Below are positions 32,428 to 41,658 of a stretch of 64,000 bases of DNA, piece after piece. Position numbers and translations under genes: made by a program. Every line of letters begins with the position of its first letter. Positions within the stretch are counted from its first letter, which is position 1. The stretch comes from Chloroflexota bacterium. Lineage in GTDB: Bacteria > Chloroflexota > UBA11872. The stretch is taken from positions 134,304-198,303 of the forward strand of contig JAPPNP010000026.1 of assembly GCA_028873795.1 (NCBI GenBank), given 5' to 3'. Below the pieces are notes generated by a model. The model saw only the letters and a list, made by a program, of their open reading frames with translations. It had not been told where the DNA came from and did no database searches.

Positions 32428-32886
32428 ATGTTCGAGATCGTCAAGCACATCGACTTCTGCTTCGGCCACCGCCTGCTGGACTACGACGGCAAGTGCAACC
32501 AGCCCCACGGGCACAACGGCCGCGCGGAGATTCGCCTGCAGGCGGAATCCCTCGACGACCTGGGCATGGTCGCCGACTTTCGGGACGTGCGGCGCACCGT
32601 CGAGGCGTGGGTCAACGCCAATCTGGACCATCGCATGATCCTGCGTCGCGGCGACCCGCTGATCGACGCCATCGAAGGCCTCGGCCAGCGGGCCTTTGTG
32701 ATGGACGAGAATCCGACCACCGAGAACATGGCCCGCATGTTGTTCCACCAGGTCCAGCAGCTCGGGCTGCCCGTGGTGGGAGTGACCCTGTGGGAGACGC
32801 CGGACTCCTACGCCACGTATGCGCCCGAGCCGGCGCGCGCGGCGCGGCCAAACGGCTCGGCGCGCGCCGCGGTGACGTCCAACTAG
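32428..32886 (+). CDS. queD: 6-carboxy-5,6,7,8-tetrahydropterin synthase (QueD/PTPS family)
   Basis: 152 residues from ATG 32428, with GGAGG 6 bases upstream. Zinc ligands and catalytic residues are all visible: the first His in FCFGHRL, catalytic Cys and HxH in KCNQPHGHNG, then VADFRDV, LDHRMIL and PTTENMARMLF. Reaction: dihydroneopterin triphosphate to carboxytetrahydropterin, the first committed step towards 7-deazaguanine. It is co-transcribed with the preceding SDR gene. The C-terminal tail after YAPEPARAA is unconserved. Confidence 0.92.
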   Translation: MFEIVKHIDFCFGHRLLDYDGKCNQPHGHNGRAEIRLQAESLDDLGMVADFRDVRRTVEAWVNANLDHRMILRRGDPLIDAIEGLGQRAFVMDENPTTENMARMLFHQVQQLGLPVVGVTLWETPDSYATYAPEPARAARPNGSARAAVTSN

Positions 32887-32899
32887 CTCGGCGGGGCGC

Positions 32900-34804
32900 A
32901 TGGCCGCGCGGGCGTTTGCCGGGGCCCATCGGTCGATCCGACAGCGGCTGGGCAGGGCGCGTGACGGCGTGATCGGCTGGCGCGCGGCGCTCTGCGTGCC
33001 GGGGCTGCTCGCGGTCGTTGCGCTCGGAGGCTGCGAACCGACGCCCGATGACGCCGCTCCGACCGCCGCGCCATCGCCGGCCGCGGTCGCGTCAACCCCT
33101 GCGGCCACGCCCACGCCTCGACCGGCGCCCGAGTCGACGCCACCGCCGTCCGACACTCCGACGCCGCGACCCCGGGCCGACTTCGGCGACGCACCCGATG
33201 GAGTCGCCGCCGGCTATCCCAATTCGCGAGTGATCGGCCGTTTTCCGACGCGGCTGTCCTCGCTCACGGCCGAAGGTCCGGGCGCCCACGTGCGCCGGCC
33301 CGGTCTCGACCGGCTGGGTACCGCCGTAACCGCCGAAGCGGATGCCGACGACGCCGCCGACGTCGACGGGGCGCCGAACCTCGTCAATCAGGACGCGGGT
33401 GACGACGGCGTGCTCGGCCTTACGGTGAGCCTGGCGCCGCCGCGGGCGCTGGCGCAGCTCACCGTCGAGGTCACGCTGAGCCCAGCGGCTCCCGCCGGTC
33501 CGCGGCACATCAATGTCTTGATCGACATCGATCGCGACGGGCGCTGGACGAGCCCCGGGGAATGGGTGCTCCAGGATTGGGAAGTGGAGCTTCAGCCGGG
33601 CGCCTCCGAGACCTTCGTCAGCCCGGGATTCTCCATGCTTGACGGCGAGGTGCTGCCCGAAGGGGCGTGGATGCGCGTGCTGCTCACGCGCGAGAGCCTG
33701 GCCGGCGAGCCGTGGGACGGCAGCGGAAGCTGGGAGTTTGGAGAGGTTGAGGACTACCGGATCGCCCTGCCGCAGATTGCGCGACCCGACGGTTCGCGTC
33801 CGGCGCTGGCGGTCGTGGAGTGTCCCGGCCCGCTCGAGTGGATCGGGGCGGTGATCGTCATGGAGGCCGCCTGCGCCGTCACGAACATTGGCGAGGAGGG
33901 AGACTTCACGGCGCGCGTGGTGCGCAGCGCAGGCTCGGTCACCCTGATTCCCAACACGGTGGCAAGCGAGACCCTGCACGCCGGCGCCACGCGGACCGCC
34001 ACGTTTGTGCTTGTGCGCGCCGACGCGGAAACCAACTGGCGGGTGCGCCCCATCACGGTGTCGATGGCCGGGCAGGTTGAGTCGGGCGTCGTGGTGCTCG
34101 GCCTCACGCCGCATCGAACCGCCATCAGCGCCGCCCCTGCCGATCCAGCCGTGCGCACGTTCGATCGCGACGCGCAGGAGGACTACTTCGACATCACCAA
34201 CCTGTCTCCGACGGAGGGCTTCGGCTTTGCGGACATTCAGCGGGTCGCCCTCGGCGTGGCCGCCGTTGACAGCGTTGGACTCGACATTCTGCGGCGGGCG
34301 TATTTCACCGTGGGTGGATTGAGCGGGGCGGTGCCCGGCGACTACGTCGCCGCCATCATCGACATGGTCGACCCAATCCCTCTGGACGAGTCTGCCCTCG
34401 GCTGGCGCGTCTCCCTGGCGCTCGAAGCCAACGACAACCCCGACGACGACTGGCGCCCGCGCGTGCGGGATTTCGACCTCTATCAGGGCACCGACCACTG
34501 GTACGAGCTCATCTATCTGCCGACGCTCGATCCCGAGTGGCGCATTCAGCGCCGCGTTGCGCTGGCGCCGTCACAGGCTCTGCCCTCGAATGCCGTCGCC
34601 TTTATCGACGGACGGCGCGTGCTGCTGCTGATCCCGGGGTCCGAACTCGATCGCCAGGTCGCCGACGTGCGATTCCGCGTCATGACCTTCGTGCACGAGC
34701 CCGATGATCCCAGCGGGACGGAAGAGCCGTCGATGGCCGATGTGTTTCCCCCGCTCGATCAGCCCTTGCAAACGTTTGGCCCGCGCACCGATCCGCTCGG
34801 CTAG
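32900..34804 (+). CDS. Large lipoprotein with GEVED domain
   Basis: 634 residues. N-terminal signal peptide with a lipobox (LLAVVALGGC, Cys45), then a Pro/Thr-rich spacer to about residue 95. From DFGDAPDG to WEFGEVEDYRIAL is the Asp-rich GEVED-type beta domain found in surface and secreted proteins. Two further beta-rich regions follow (about 300-400, including RTATFVLVRAD, and 430-620). No catalytic motif. It is likely exposed on the cell surface, but its ligand or role is unknown. The gene starts 13 bp after queD but is functionally unrelated. Confidence 0.8.
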   Translation: MAARAFAGAHRSIRQRLGRARDGVIGWRAALCVPGLLAVVALGGCEPTPDDAAPTAAPSPAAVASTPAATPTPRPAPESTPPPSDTPTPRPRADFGDAPDGVAAGYPNSRVIGRFPTRLSSLTAEGPGAHVRRPGLDRLGTAVTAEADADDAADVDGAPNLVNQDAGDDGVLGLTVSLAPPRALAQLTVEVTLSPAAPAGPRHINVLIDIDRDGRWTSPGEWVLQDWEVELQPGASETFVSPGFSMLDGEVLPEGAWMRVLLTRESLAGEPWDGSGSWEFGEVEDYRIALPQIARPDGSRPALAVVECPGPLEWIGAVIVMEAACAVTNIGEEGDFTARVVRSAGSVTLIPNTVASETLHAGATRTATFVLVRADAETNWRVRPITVSMAGQVESGVVVLGLTPHRTAISAAPADPAVRTFDRDAQEDYFDITNLSPTEGFGFADIQRVALGVAAVDSVGLDILRRAYFTVGGLSGAVPGDYVAAIIDMVDPIPLDESALGWRVSLALEANDNPDDDWRPRVRDFDLYQGTDHWYELIYLPTLDPEWRIQRRVALAPSQALPSNAVAFIDGRRVLLLIPGSELDRQVADVRFRVMTFVHEPDDPSGTEEPSMADVFPPLDQPLQTFGPRTDPLG

Positions 34805-34918
34805 GCCCCACGACACGGTCGCCACCGTCGGCTCGCCCGAGGGCCGGATTCCCAGGTGCCGCCCCGCCTTGCGTGGCGTAAGGTTCGCAGGCAGCGCTCC
34901 AGGGGAGGCACGCCGCTG

Positions 34919-36520
34919 ATGCGTGGTCATTTCGGCCGGCGTCGCCTTCTGGCGCTCGGCGCGACGTCGGCGCTGGCCGCCGCCGTTATGGGGCCCGCAA
35001 CCGCGATGCCGGCGGGCGCGGACCCTGCGGCTGCCGCTCCCGAGCATGACTTTCCCATCCAAAACGGCCGCCATTTCCCGCAGGGGACTGACGAATCCGG
35101 GCGCGGCTACGAAGTCCGCAACGTCGGCGACGTCACCTGGTGGGATAGCTACCGCGGCCTCGGCGGCCTGCCGGTACTGGGTCCGCCGCGCAGCGCGATC
35201 TTCGCGGCCAATGGCTTCGAGTATCAGGCCCTGCGCTACGGCCTGCTGCAATGGAAGCCGAGCGAGGGCCGGGTCGTGCTGGCGAATGCGCTGGAGATCA
35301 TGGACCGGGCCGGGCACACCGATTGGCTCTACGCCGCGCGCCAGGTGCCCCACCCCATCGAGAACGACGGCTCGACGTCGTTCCAGCACGCCGTCGAGAT
35401 TCGCACCGGCTGGCTCACCGACGACGCGATTCGCGGGGTGTTCGAGTCCAACCCCGATCCCATCGGTCGACTCGTCTGGACGGCCGACCACGCCCGCGAC
35501 CGATGGGGGCTGCCGATGTCCCGGCCCGAGCGGCTGGGGCCGTTCGTGGCGCAGCGATTCCAGCGCGGCGTCTTGCAGCACTGGATCGAGGAAGTCGAGG
35601 GACTTCCAGCCCCAGGGAGCGTGACGGCGGTGCTGCTGGATGAGGTGCTGCGGGACGCCGGTGTGATGCCGGAGACGGCGCTCGCTCCCGTCGACTCGGC
35701 CGCGGCGGCGACCCAAGCGGCTGGCAACACCGTCGGCGACCAGTTGGAAACCGCCATCAACGCCCGCCTGGCCGGCGAGCCGGGCACTTGGGCGGTGTAT
35801 GCGGCGCCCGCCGGATCGGACGCCGAGGTCGCCATCAACGCCGACGCCGTCGTGCGGGCCGCGAGCTTGTGGAAGCTGGCCGTCCTCGTCGAGGCCTTTC
35901 GCCAGCGCGCGGTCATCGGTCTCGGATTCGACACCATGCTCGAGATGAACCAGAGCGTGCTCGACCGGGTCGATCCCCCGGCAACGCTCGCGATCGGCCA
36001 CCGCCTCACGATCGCGAACGCGTTGGAACGGTCCATGACCTTCAGCGACAACTCGGCGGCCGTCTTGCTGGCCGATCACATCGGCTACGCCAACATGCAA
36101 TGGTCGCTGAATCAGCTCGGCCTCACGGCCACCAATGTGTTTACCACGCACCCGGTGACCACGGCGCGCGAGGCGGCCAAGCTGCTGGAGGTCGCGCTGG
36201 GCATGCGGCCGGCGCACTGGTCCCGGACGCTCGCCGACGTCCAGGGCATGCGCACTCTGCTGCTCGGCGAGACGCGCAACAACCGCATTCCCGCCCGGCT
36301 GCCCGCGGGGACGCCCGTGGCCCACAAGACCGGGGACCTCGCGGGCATCTCCAACGACGTCGGCGTCGTCTACGTCTCCACCGGCCCGGTCACCATCGCC
36401 ATCCTGGCGCACGACGTTCCGGGCCACGACCGCGCCGAGGCCACGGCGGCCGAGATTGCCTCCATGGTCGTCGGCAGCTACGACCCCCAAGCGGTGCAAG
36501 GTTCCTCACCAGCGGGCTGA
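34919..36520 (+). CDS. Secreted serine hydrolase of the class A beta-lactamase/PBP fold with N-terminal GG/GxP module
   Basis: 533 residues from ATG 34919 (GGGGAGG upstream). A Tat-like signal (RRRLLALGATSALAAAV) is followed by the module at about 48-250: WWDSYRGLGGLPVLGPP, then FEYQALRYGLLQWKP and a second unit RWGLPMSRPERLGPFVAQRF. The C-terminal domain has all three active-site motifs: S316-L-W-K319, S376-D-N378 and K470-T-G472. The omega-loop Glu of true class A beta-lactamases is not evident, so a peptidoglycan-acting peptidase or esterase is at least as likely as beta-lactam hydrolysis. It shares its N-terminal half with the protein at 43781-45133. Confidence 0.82.
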   Translation: MRGHFGRRRLLALGATSALAAAVMGPATAMPAGADPAAAAPEHDFPIQNGRHFPQGTDESGRGYEVRNVGDVTWWDSYRGLGGLPVLGPPRSAIFAANGFEYQALRYGLLQWKPSEGRVVLANALEIMDRAGHTDWLYAARQVPHPIENDGSTSFQHAVEIRTGWLTDDAIRGVFESNPDPIGRLVWTADHARDRWGLPMSRPERLGPFVAQRFQRGVLQHWIEEVEGLPAPGSVTAVLLDEVLRDAGVMPETALAPVDSAAAATQAAGNTVGDQLETAINARLAGEPGTWAVYAAPAGSDAEVAINADAVVRAASLWKLAVLVEAFRQRAVIGLGFDTMLEMNQSVLDRVDPPATLAIGHRLTIANALERSMTFSDNSAAVLLADHIGYANMQWSLNQLGLTATNVFTTHPVTTAREAAKLLEVALGMRPAHWSRTLADVQGMRTLLLGETRNNRIPARLPAGTPVAHKTGDLAGISNDVGVVYVSTGPVTIAILAHDVPGHDRAEATAAEIASMVVGSYDPQAVQGSSPAG

Positions 36521-36624
36521 AAGCGACCGCGCTCCCGCAGGTTTCCGTGCCTGATCCCACGCACCACCGGACGACGTGGGCAGTACCATCGGGTAACAGC
36601 TACGCGTTGCTCATGGAGCGGACC

Positions 36625-37329
36625 ATGTTCGACCGGCTCTTTGGCTCGCGCGCCCAGGTGGCGCCCGACACGCCCGACGTCAGCCCACGCCCTCCCGAGC
36701 TGCGCGAGCCGCGCCTTCCGCCCGGCCAAACCCTCACCTCCAAATGGCCGGTGCTGCACTACCAGGAGCCGGGCCGCTACGACATGGCCCGCTGGGACTT
36801 CCGCGTGACCGGGCTGGTGGAGGAAGAGGCGCGCTGGAGTTGGGATGAGTTCACCTCGCTGCCCCGCACCGAAATCACCTCGGATATCCACTGCGTCACC
36901 CACTGGAGCCGCTACGACAACCGCTGGGAGGGCGTGCACGTCCGCGAGGTGCTCAAGCGGATCAAGCCGCTGCCCGGCGCGGACTACGTGATGATTCACG
37001 CCGATCCTGGCTACACCACCAACGTCACGCTGGACGAGCTCGACCAGGACGACGTGCTCTTCGCCATCAACCACGACGACGCCCCGCTGCCGCAACAGCA
37101 CGGGGGTCCGCTGCGACTGGTCTTGCCCAGCCTCTACTTCTGGAAGAGCGCCAAGTGGGTGCGCGGCCTGGAGTTCATGGATCACGAAGAGCCCGGCTTC
37201 TGGGAAAAGGGCGGCTATCACGTCCGCGGCGATCCCTGGCTCAATGAGCGCTTTGGTGGGCGCGTGCGAATGACCATGCAGGAGGCTCGGTCCAAAGCCC
37301 TCCGCGAAGGCCGGCGGGTCGTCGAATAG
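36625..37329 (+). CDS. Molybdopterin-dependent oxidoreductase (sulfite oxidase/YedY-like Moco domain)
   Basis: 234 residues from ATG 36625, with GGAG shortly before it. A single sulfite-oxidase-type Moco domain: the molybdenum-ligating Cys lies in SDIHCVTHWSRYDNRWEGV, followed by DVLFAINHDDAPLPQQHGGP and LYFWKSAKWVRGLEF. No signal peptide is visible, unlike E. coli MsrP/YedY, so it may be cytosolic or anchored by a partner. The electron acceptor is unknown. It stands between the serine hydrolase and the SHMT fusion, all on the plus strand but with separate gaps. Confidence 0.88.
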   Translation: MFDRLFGSRAQVAPDTPDVSPRPPELREPRLPPGQTLTSKWPVLHYQEPGRYDMARWDFRVTGLVEEEARWSWDEFTSLPRTEITSDIHCVTHWSRYDNRWEGVHVREVLKRIKPLPGADYVMIHADPGYTTNVTLDELDQDDVLFAINHDDAPLPQQHGGPLRLVLPSLYFWKSAKWVRGLEFMDHEEPGFWEKGGYHVRGDPWLNERFGGRVRMTMQEARSKALREGRRVVE

Positions 37330-37395
37330 CCTGCCGCGTTCGTCGCCCTCGCCAAGCCGCCGTACGCTTATGACGCCGACCGCAAGGATTCGTTG

Positions 37396-40300
37396 ATGTC
37401 CCTCGACCCGACTTACGCCGACCTCGCGCTCAACCGCTCGGTGGGCGACGTCGATCCGCTGGTGGCCGACCTCATCGAGCGTGAGCACGCGCGCCAGCGG
37501 GACAAGCTCATTCTCATCCCGTCCGAGAGCCTGACGCCCAAGCCGGTGCGGGACGCGCTGGCCTCGCCCTTCACCAGCATCTACGCCGAGGGCTACGCGG
37601 CGGCAGCCATGATCCGCGAACAGGAGGCGGCGCTGGCGGACCTCGACCGGCAGCTCGCCCGCACCCGGCGGTACGGCGATCGCCGCTACTACCAGGGCAA
37701 CGAGTTCAGCAACCTGGTGGAGGCGCTGGCCCAGCGCCGCTGCGCCGACCGCTTCGCCAACGACCGCGTGTCAGCCGACCGGCTGTGGGTCAACGTGCAG
37801 CCGCTGTCGGGCGCGGCGGCCAACAACGCCGTCGAGGAAGCCCTGCTCGAGCCCGACGACACCATCATGGGCCTGGCCCTGGCCCACGGCGGACACCTGA
37901 GCCACGGCGCGTCCGTCAACCGCTCGGGACGGCGCTTCAAGTCGACCAGCTACCGCATTCCAGGGCCCGACGCGCAGCTCGACTACGACGACATCGCGGC
38001 TCGCGCCAAGGCCGCCCGCCCCCGGCTGATCATCGCCGGATATACCTCGTACCCGTGGGCGCCCGACTGGGAGCGCTTCCGCGCCATCGCCGACGACGTG
38101 GGCGCGCTGCTGATGGCGGACATCTCACATCCGGCCGGTCTCGTGGTCGCGGGCGCCTATCCCTCGCCGGTGGGCATCGCCGACGTGGTCACCTTCACCA
38201 CGCACAAGACGCTGTTCGGCCCGCGCGGCGCCGTGATCCTCTCGCATCGACGCGATTTGATGCGTGCCATCGATCGCTCCGTCTTTCCCGGTGAGCAGGG
38301 TGGCCCGCACCTCAACAAGATTGCGGCCATGGCGGTCATGTTCAAGATGGCGGCCACGGAGGCCTTCCACCGCACCCAGCACAAGATCATTGCCAACGCC
38401 AGGGCGCTGGTCGACGCCCTGGAGTCGGAAGGCGTCGGCGTGGCCTACGGAGGCACCGACACGCACCTGTTCGTAGTGAATCTGCGTCGGGTCGGCGCGC
38501 AAGGAGATCTGCGCGGCGAGCCGGCCGTGCGCATGCTGGAAGCCCTTGGCGTGGTGGCCAACCGCAATTCGGTGCCTGGCGACCGCGGTTTCGCCGCGCC
38601 AACCGGCATTCGCATGGGCACGCCCTGGCTGACCCAGCGCGGCTACGGCACGGACGACATGAAGACGCTGGCCGGCATCCTGGCGCGCGCGTTTCGCGCC
38701 ATGCAGGGCGTGACCTACACCGGCCGCCGGACTCCGCGCTATCGCGGGCGCATGGCCTACGACGCCATGCGGTCGTTGCGCGCCGAGGTGCTCGACTTTG
38801 CCCGCCGGGGGCACGCCGAGGGTGCGCCGCCCAGCGATCCGCCGGCGAGCACCTCCGGCCTCCTGCGCGTTCGCGGCGCCCGCGCGCTTCCGTTCCTGGA
38901 CGAGGTCGCCAACCGGCGCGTGCGCGATCTCGAGCCGGGACAGTCCCGTCATGTCGCCCTTGCGGGTCCTCCGGGGAGCGAGCCGGTGAACGCCATGGTG
39001 GTCCCACCCGCCGACGATGCCGAGGTCTCGGCCTGGCTCATCGTCGACCCCGACCGCGCCGCTGAACTCGCCGATTGGCTCCAGGCGGCCTCGGACGGCT
39101 ACGTGATCGTCGATCCTGACGAGCCGAGCCGGAAGCTCAGCGGTCCGGTCGCGGTGACCGTGGCCGCCGACGATGCCCGGGCAAGCCTCGGGATCACCGG
39201 CGCGCCGCCGCCGGACGCGCCCCCCGACGATGCGTCCCGCCCCTGGTTCGTGGGCCGGCGTCCGGTCGCCGCCGCCGCCGACGGCCCGCAGCCGTTCGAG
39301 TGGCGCGAGCCCGAGTCCGGTGATCCGCTGCGCACGCCGCTGCACCCCTTCCATGCCGAGCATGCCAAGAAGCTGATCCCCTTCGCGGGCTGGGACATGC
39401 CCGTCTGGTACACGAGCATCGCGGCGGAGCACGAGGCCGTGCGGAAGTCGGCCGGCTTGTTCGACGTGGGGCACATGGGCGCCTTCGCCGTCTCCGGCCC
39501 CAACGCCGCCGAGTTCCTGGACCTCGTCGTCACCGGCAGCGCCGGCCGCCTTCGGGTGGGCCGCGCGGCCTACACCTACCTGCTCGACGCCAACGGCGAC
39601 TGCCTGGACGACCTCATCATCTACCGTCTGGCCCGCGACCGCTTCATGGCGGTGGTCAACGCGGCCAACGCGCCGAAGGCCTGGGCCTGGCTGACGGGCG
39701 TCAACGATGGCGTCCATCAGGTGATTGCCGGCGACGGCGCGGCCCGACTGCCCGTGCGCGCCGAGCTTCTGGACCTCAAGAGCCCGGCCGCGGGCGACGC
39801 CGCGCGGCTCGACCTGGCGTTCCAGGGACCGAAGTCGCGTCAAGTTCTGCAGCGGATTGTCGCTTCGGACGAGGAGCGCCGTGCGCTCGACGCCATGCGC
39901 ATGAATCACGTTCGCGCCTTCACGCTCGCCGGCGCCGATGTCGAGATCTCCCACACCGGCTACACGGGCGAAGCAACCGGCTTCGAGATCTTCGTGCACC
40001 CGGACGCGGCCCGCACCGTGTGGGACGCGATCCTCGAAGCGGGCGCCGGCGACGGCGTCGTGCCGGTTGGCCTCGGCGCCCGCGACTCCACCCGCACCGA
40101 GGCCGGTTTCCCGCTCTATGGGCACGAGCTTGCCGGGCCGCTGGACCTCACGCCGGGCGACGCCGGGTTTGGTCGTTTTGTGAAGGCCTACAAGCCGTTC
40201 TTCGTCGGACGCGATCCCTATGTGCGGCGCGAGGCCGAGCGCCAGTCGGCCATCGTGCGCTTCTCGATCGCCGACGAGCGCGTGCCCATGGCGCGGCAGG

Positions 40301-40551
40301 GCGATCCGGTCACGGATCCGCGCGGCGCCTGGATCGGCACGGTCACCAGCGCCACGCGGGCTTCCAGCGGTCGTCAGATTGGCATGGCCCACGTCGGTAC
40401 GCGGCACACGCGGCGACGCACCGAGCTGCGCGTCTTCGCCGGCGTCTCGGCGCGGCGCGCCGGCCGCCCCCAATCCCCCGCCGACCTGGGACCGGGCGGA
40501 CGCTACGCTCTCCCCGCCGCCGCCACCGTCATCACGCGATTCCGAGGGTAG
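37396..40551 (+). CDS. glyA-gcvT: Fused serine hydroxymethyltransferase - GcvT-like - aminomethyltransferase
   Basis: 1051 residues from ATG 37396 (AAGGA upstream). Residues 1-465 are SHMT: IYAEGY, AHGGHLSHG, ADISHPAGLV, PLP Lys271 in THKTLFGPRG and the carboxylate-binding Arg in TGIRMGTPW. Residues about 488-600 (LLRVRGARALPFLDEVANR to LSGPVAVTV) resemble a GcvT N-domain without its active residues. Residues about 648-1045 are a complete T-protein: FAGWDMPVWYTS, FDVGHMG, the catalytic-type Asp in CLDDLIIY, TGYTGEATGFE and GARDSTRTEAG. The two activities share methylene-tetrahydrofolate and glycine, so the fusion would couple glycine cleavage to serine formation. No gcvH or gcvP is adjacent. 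No frameshift or stop interrupts the chain. Confidence 0.92.
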   Translation: MSLDPTYADLALNRSVGDVDPLVADLIEREHARQRDKLILIPSESLTPKPVRDALASPFTSIYAEGYAAAAMIREQEAALADLDRQLARTRRYGDRRYYQGNEFSNLVEALAQRRCADRFANDRVSADRLWVNVQPLSGAAANNAVEEALLEPDDTIMGLALAHGGHLSHGASVNRSGRRFKSTSYRIPGPDAQLDYDDIAARAKAARPRLIIAGYTSYPWAPDWERFRAIADDVGALLMADISHPAGLVVAGAYPSPVGIADVVTFTTHKTLFGPRGAVILSHRRDLMRAIDRSVFPGEQGGPHLNKIAAMAVMFKMAATEAFHRTQHKIIANARALVDALESEGVGVAYGGTDTHLFVVNLRRVGAQGDLRGEPAVRMLEALGVVANRNSVPGDRGFAAPTGIRMGTPWLTQRGYGTDDMKTLAGILARAFRAMQGVTYTGRRTPRYRGRMAYDAMRSLRAEVLDFARRGHAEGAPPSDPPASTSGLLRVRGARALPFLDEVANRRVRDLEPGQSRHVALAGPPGSEPVNAMVVPPADDAEVSAWLIVDPDRAAELADWLQAASDGYVIVDPDEPSRKLSGPVAVTVAADDARASLGITGAPPPDAPPDDASRPWFVGRRPVAAAADGPQPFEWREPESGDPLRTPLHPFHAEHAKKLIPFAGWDMPVWYTSIAAEHEAVRKSAGLFDVGHMGAFAVSGPNAAEFLDLVVTGSAGRLRVGRAAYTYLLDANGDCLDDLIIYRLARDRFMAVVNAANAPKAWAWLTGVNDGVHQVIAGDGAARLPVRAELLDLKSPAAGDAARLDLAFQGPKSRQVLQRIVASDEERRALDAMRMNHVRAFTLAGADVEISHTGYTGEATGFEIFVHPDAARTVWDAILEAGAGDGVVPVGLGARDSTRTEAGFPLYGHELAGPLDLTPGDAGFGRFVKAYKPFFVGRDPYVRREAERQSAIVRFSIADERVPMARQGDPVTDPRGAWIGTVTSATRASSGRQIGMAHVGTRHTRRRTELRVFAGVSARRAGRPQSPADLGPGGRYALPAAATVITRFRG

Positions 40552-40576
40552 CGGCAGACGCTCCGTCAACCGTCCG

Positions 40577-40624
40577 TCATTCCGGCGGAGCCTGTCCCCG
40601 CGCAGGCGGGGAGCCGGAATCCAG
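40577..40624. repeat. Palindromic intergenic repeat, family B long variant
   Basis: TCATTCCGGCGGAGCCTGTC, inner hairpin CCCCGCgcaggCGGGG, closing GCCGGAATCCAG. It lies between convergent genes. Confidence 0.7.
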
Positions 40625-40659
40625 TCCGGTCAATCCCAGCGGCGAGTTGAATGCCTACC

Positions 40660-40684
40660 GTAGGGGCGGGTCTCAGACCCGCCC
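40660..40684. repeat. Palindromic intergenic repeat, family A (TCTCAGA core)
   Basis: GTAGGGGCGGGT-CTCAG-ACCCGCCC hairpin, 40 bp from the stop of the minus-strand BNR gene. Confidence 0.75.
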
Positions 40685-40724
40685 GTTCCAAACCATCCAG
40701 GGATCGGCCCTGAGGCGGTCGCTC

Positions 40725-41651
40725 CTAGCCAGGTCCTCGCTCGACCAACAGCGCATACACCCTCGGCAGCCCGTCGAGCGTGCATTCCCAGGTGCGCCCG
40801 CTGTCGTCCGAGCAATAGATCGCGCCGTCTGGACCCGCGAAGGCCGCGTTGGGCCCGTCGGCCGCGAGGGTGTGGCTGTCGATGTTGCCGTCGAAGTGGT
40901 CGGGCAGCCCGTCGCGGCAGCGTTCGAACGGCTCGTCCCCGTCGAGGTCGCGCCGATAGAGGGCGGCGTCCTGGCCGCGCGGTCCGCGCGCCACGGAGAG
41001 CAGGATCGTGGTGCCGCTCAGGGCCACGGCACGCGCGTAGGTCGCGTGCAGGCCGCGGGCGTCGATTTCCCACGAGTCGCCTCGGTCACGCGATGCGGCC
41101 AGTCCGCGGGCGGTTGCGGCCAGCAGCAGCCCGTCATGGCCCGCCGGCGCGATGACCTGGTGCGCGTCGGCGCGGATGTCCAGGGCCGTCGCCTGCCAGG
41201 TTTCGCCGGCGTCGTCCGACCGCAGCACCCCGCCCACGTGGACGTTGGCGTAGAGCGCACCCTGTTCGTCCCTGTCCAAGGAGCGAGTCGCCGGCGGCCC
41301 GCCCCAGGGCGTGAACCACTCGTCGCGTCCGTCGGCCTCGTCGAAGCCCGCTACCGGCACGAGCGACGAGCCGTTCAACCGTCGCAGATACGCACCGTCA
41401 GTTCCCAGGAGAACGCTCGTTGGCGTGGGCATCGCGCACGTCAGCGCCGGATCTTTCAGCGCGCCCGCGGCGGCGGCCGGGATCATTCGTCGGCCCTGTA
41501 GCCGCCAGACCTCGCGCCCGTCGACGATCAACCACGCGTCGTCCGGCCGTCCGGCCAGCGCCCGAATCGACCGTCCGCCCAGGCCCAAGGGTGCGCCGTC
41601 GGCGTCTCGAAGCCCTTCGCGGGTGCCGATGAGCAGCTTCACGGGTGGCAC
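40725..41651 (-). CDS. BNR/Asp-box beta-propeller protein
   Basis: 308 residues from GTG 41651. Three clear Asp-box motifs (SDDAGETW, SRDRGDSWE, SDDSGRTWE) at regular spacing indicate a sialidase-like or photosystem-stability-factor-like propeller of about six blades. There is no signal peptide and no sialidase catalytic set. Many Chloroflexota encode such proteins with unknown function. It begins 7 bp after the stop of the tag gene on the same strand, so the two are co-transcribed. Confidence 0.8.
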   Translation of the reverse strand: MPPVKLLIGTREGLRDADGAPLGLGGRSIRALAGRPDDAWLIVDGREVWRLQGRRMIPAAAAGALKDPALTCAMPTPTSVLLGTDGAYLRRLNGSSLVPVAGFDEADGRDEWFTPWGGPPATRSLDRDEQGALYANVHVGGVLRSDDAGETWQATALDIRADAHQVIAPAGHDGLLLAATARGLAASRDRGDSWEIDARGLHATYARAVALSGTTILLSVARGPRGQDAALYRRDLDGDEPFERCRDGLPDHFDGNIDSHTLAADGPNAAFAGPDGAIYCSDDSGRTWECTLDGLPRVYALLVERGPG

Positions 41652-41658
41652 CTCCGGA

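Noticed and set aside
37330-37395. Glycine riboswitch in front of the SHMT-GcvT fusion
   Set aside because: Only 66 bp are available, too short for a tandem glycine aptamer, and no aptamer core was seen.
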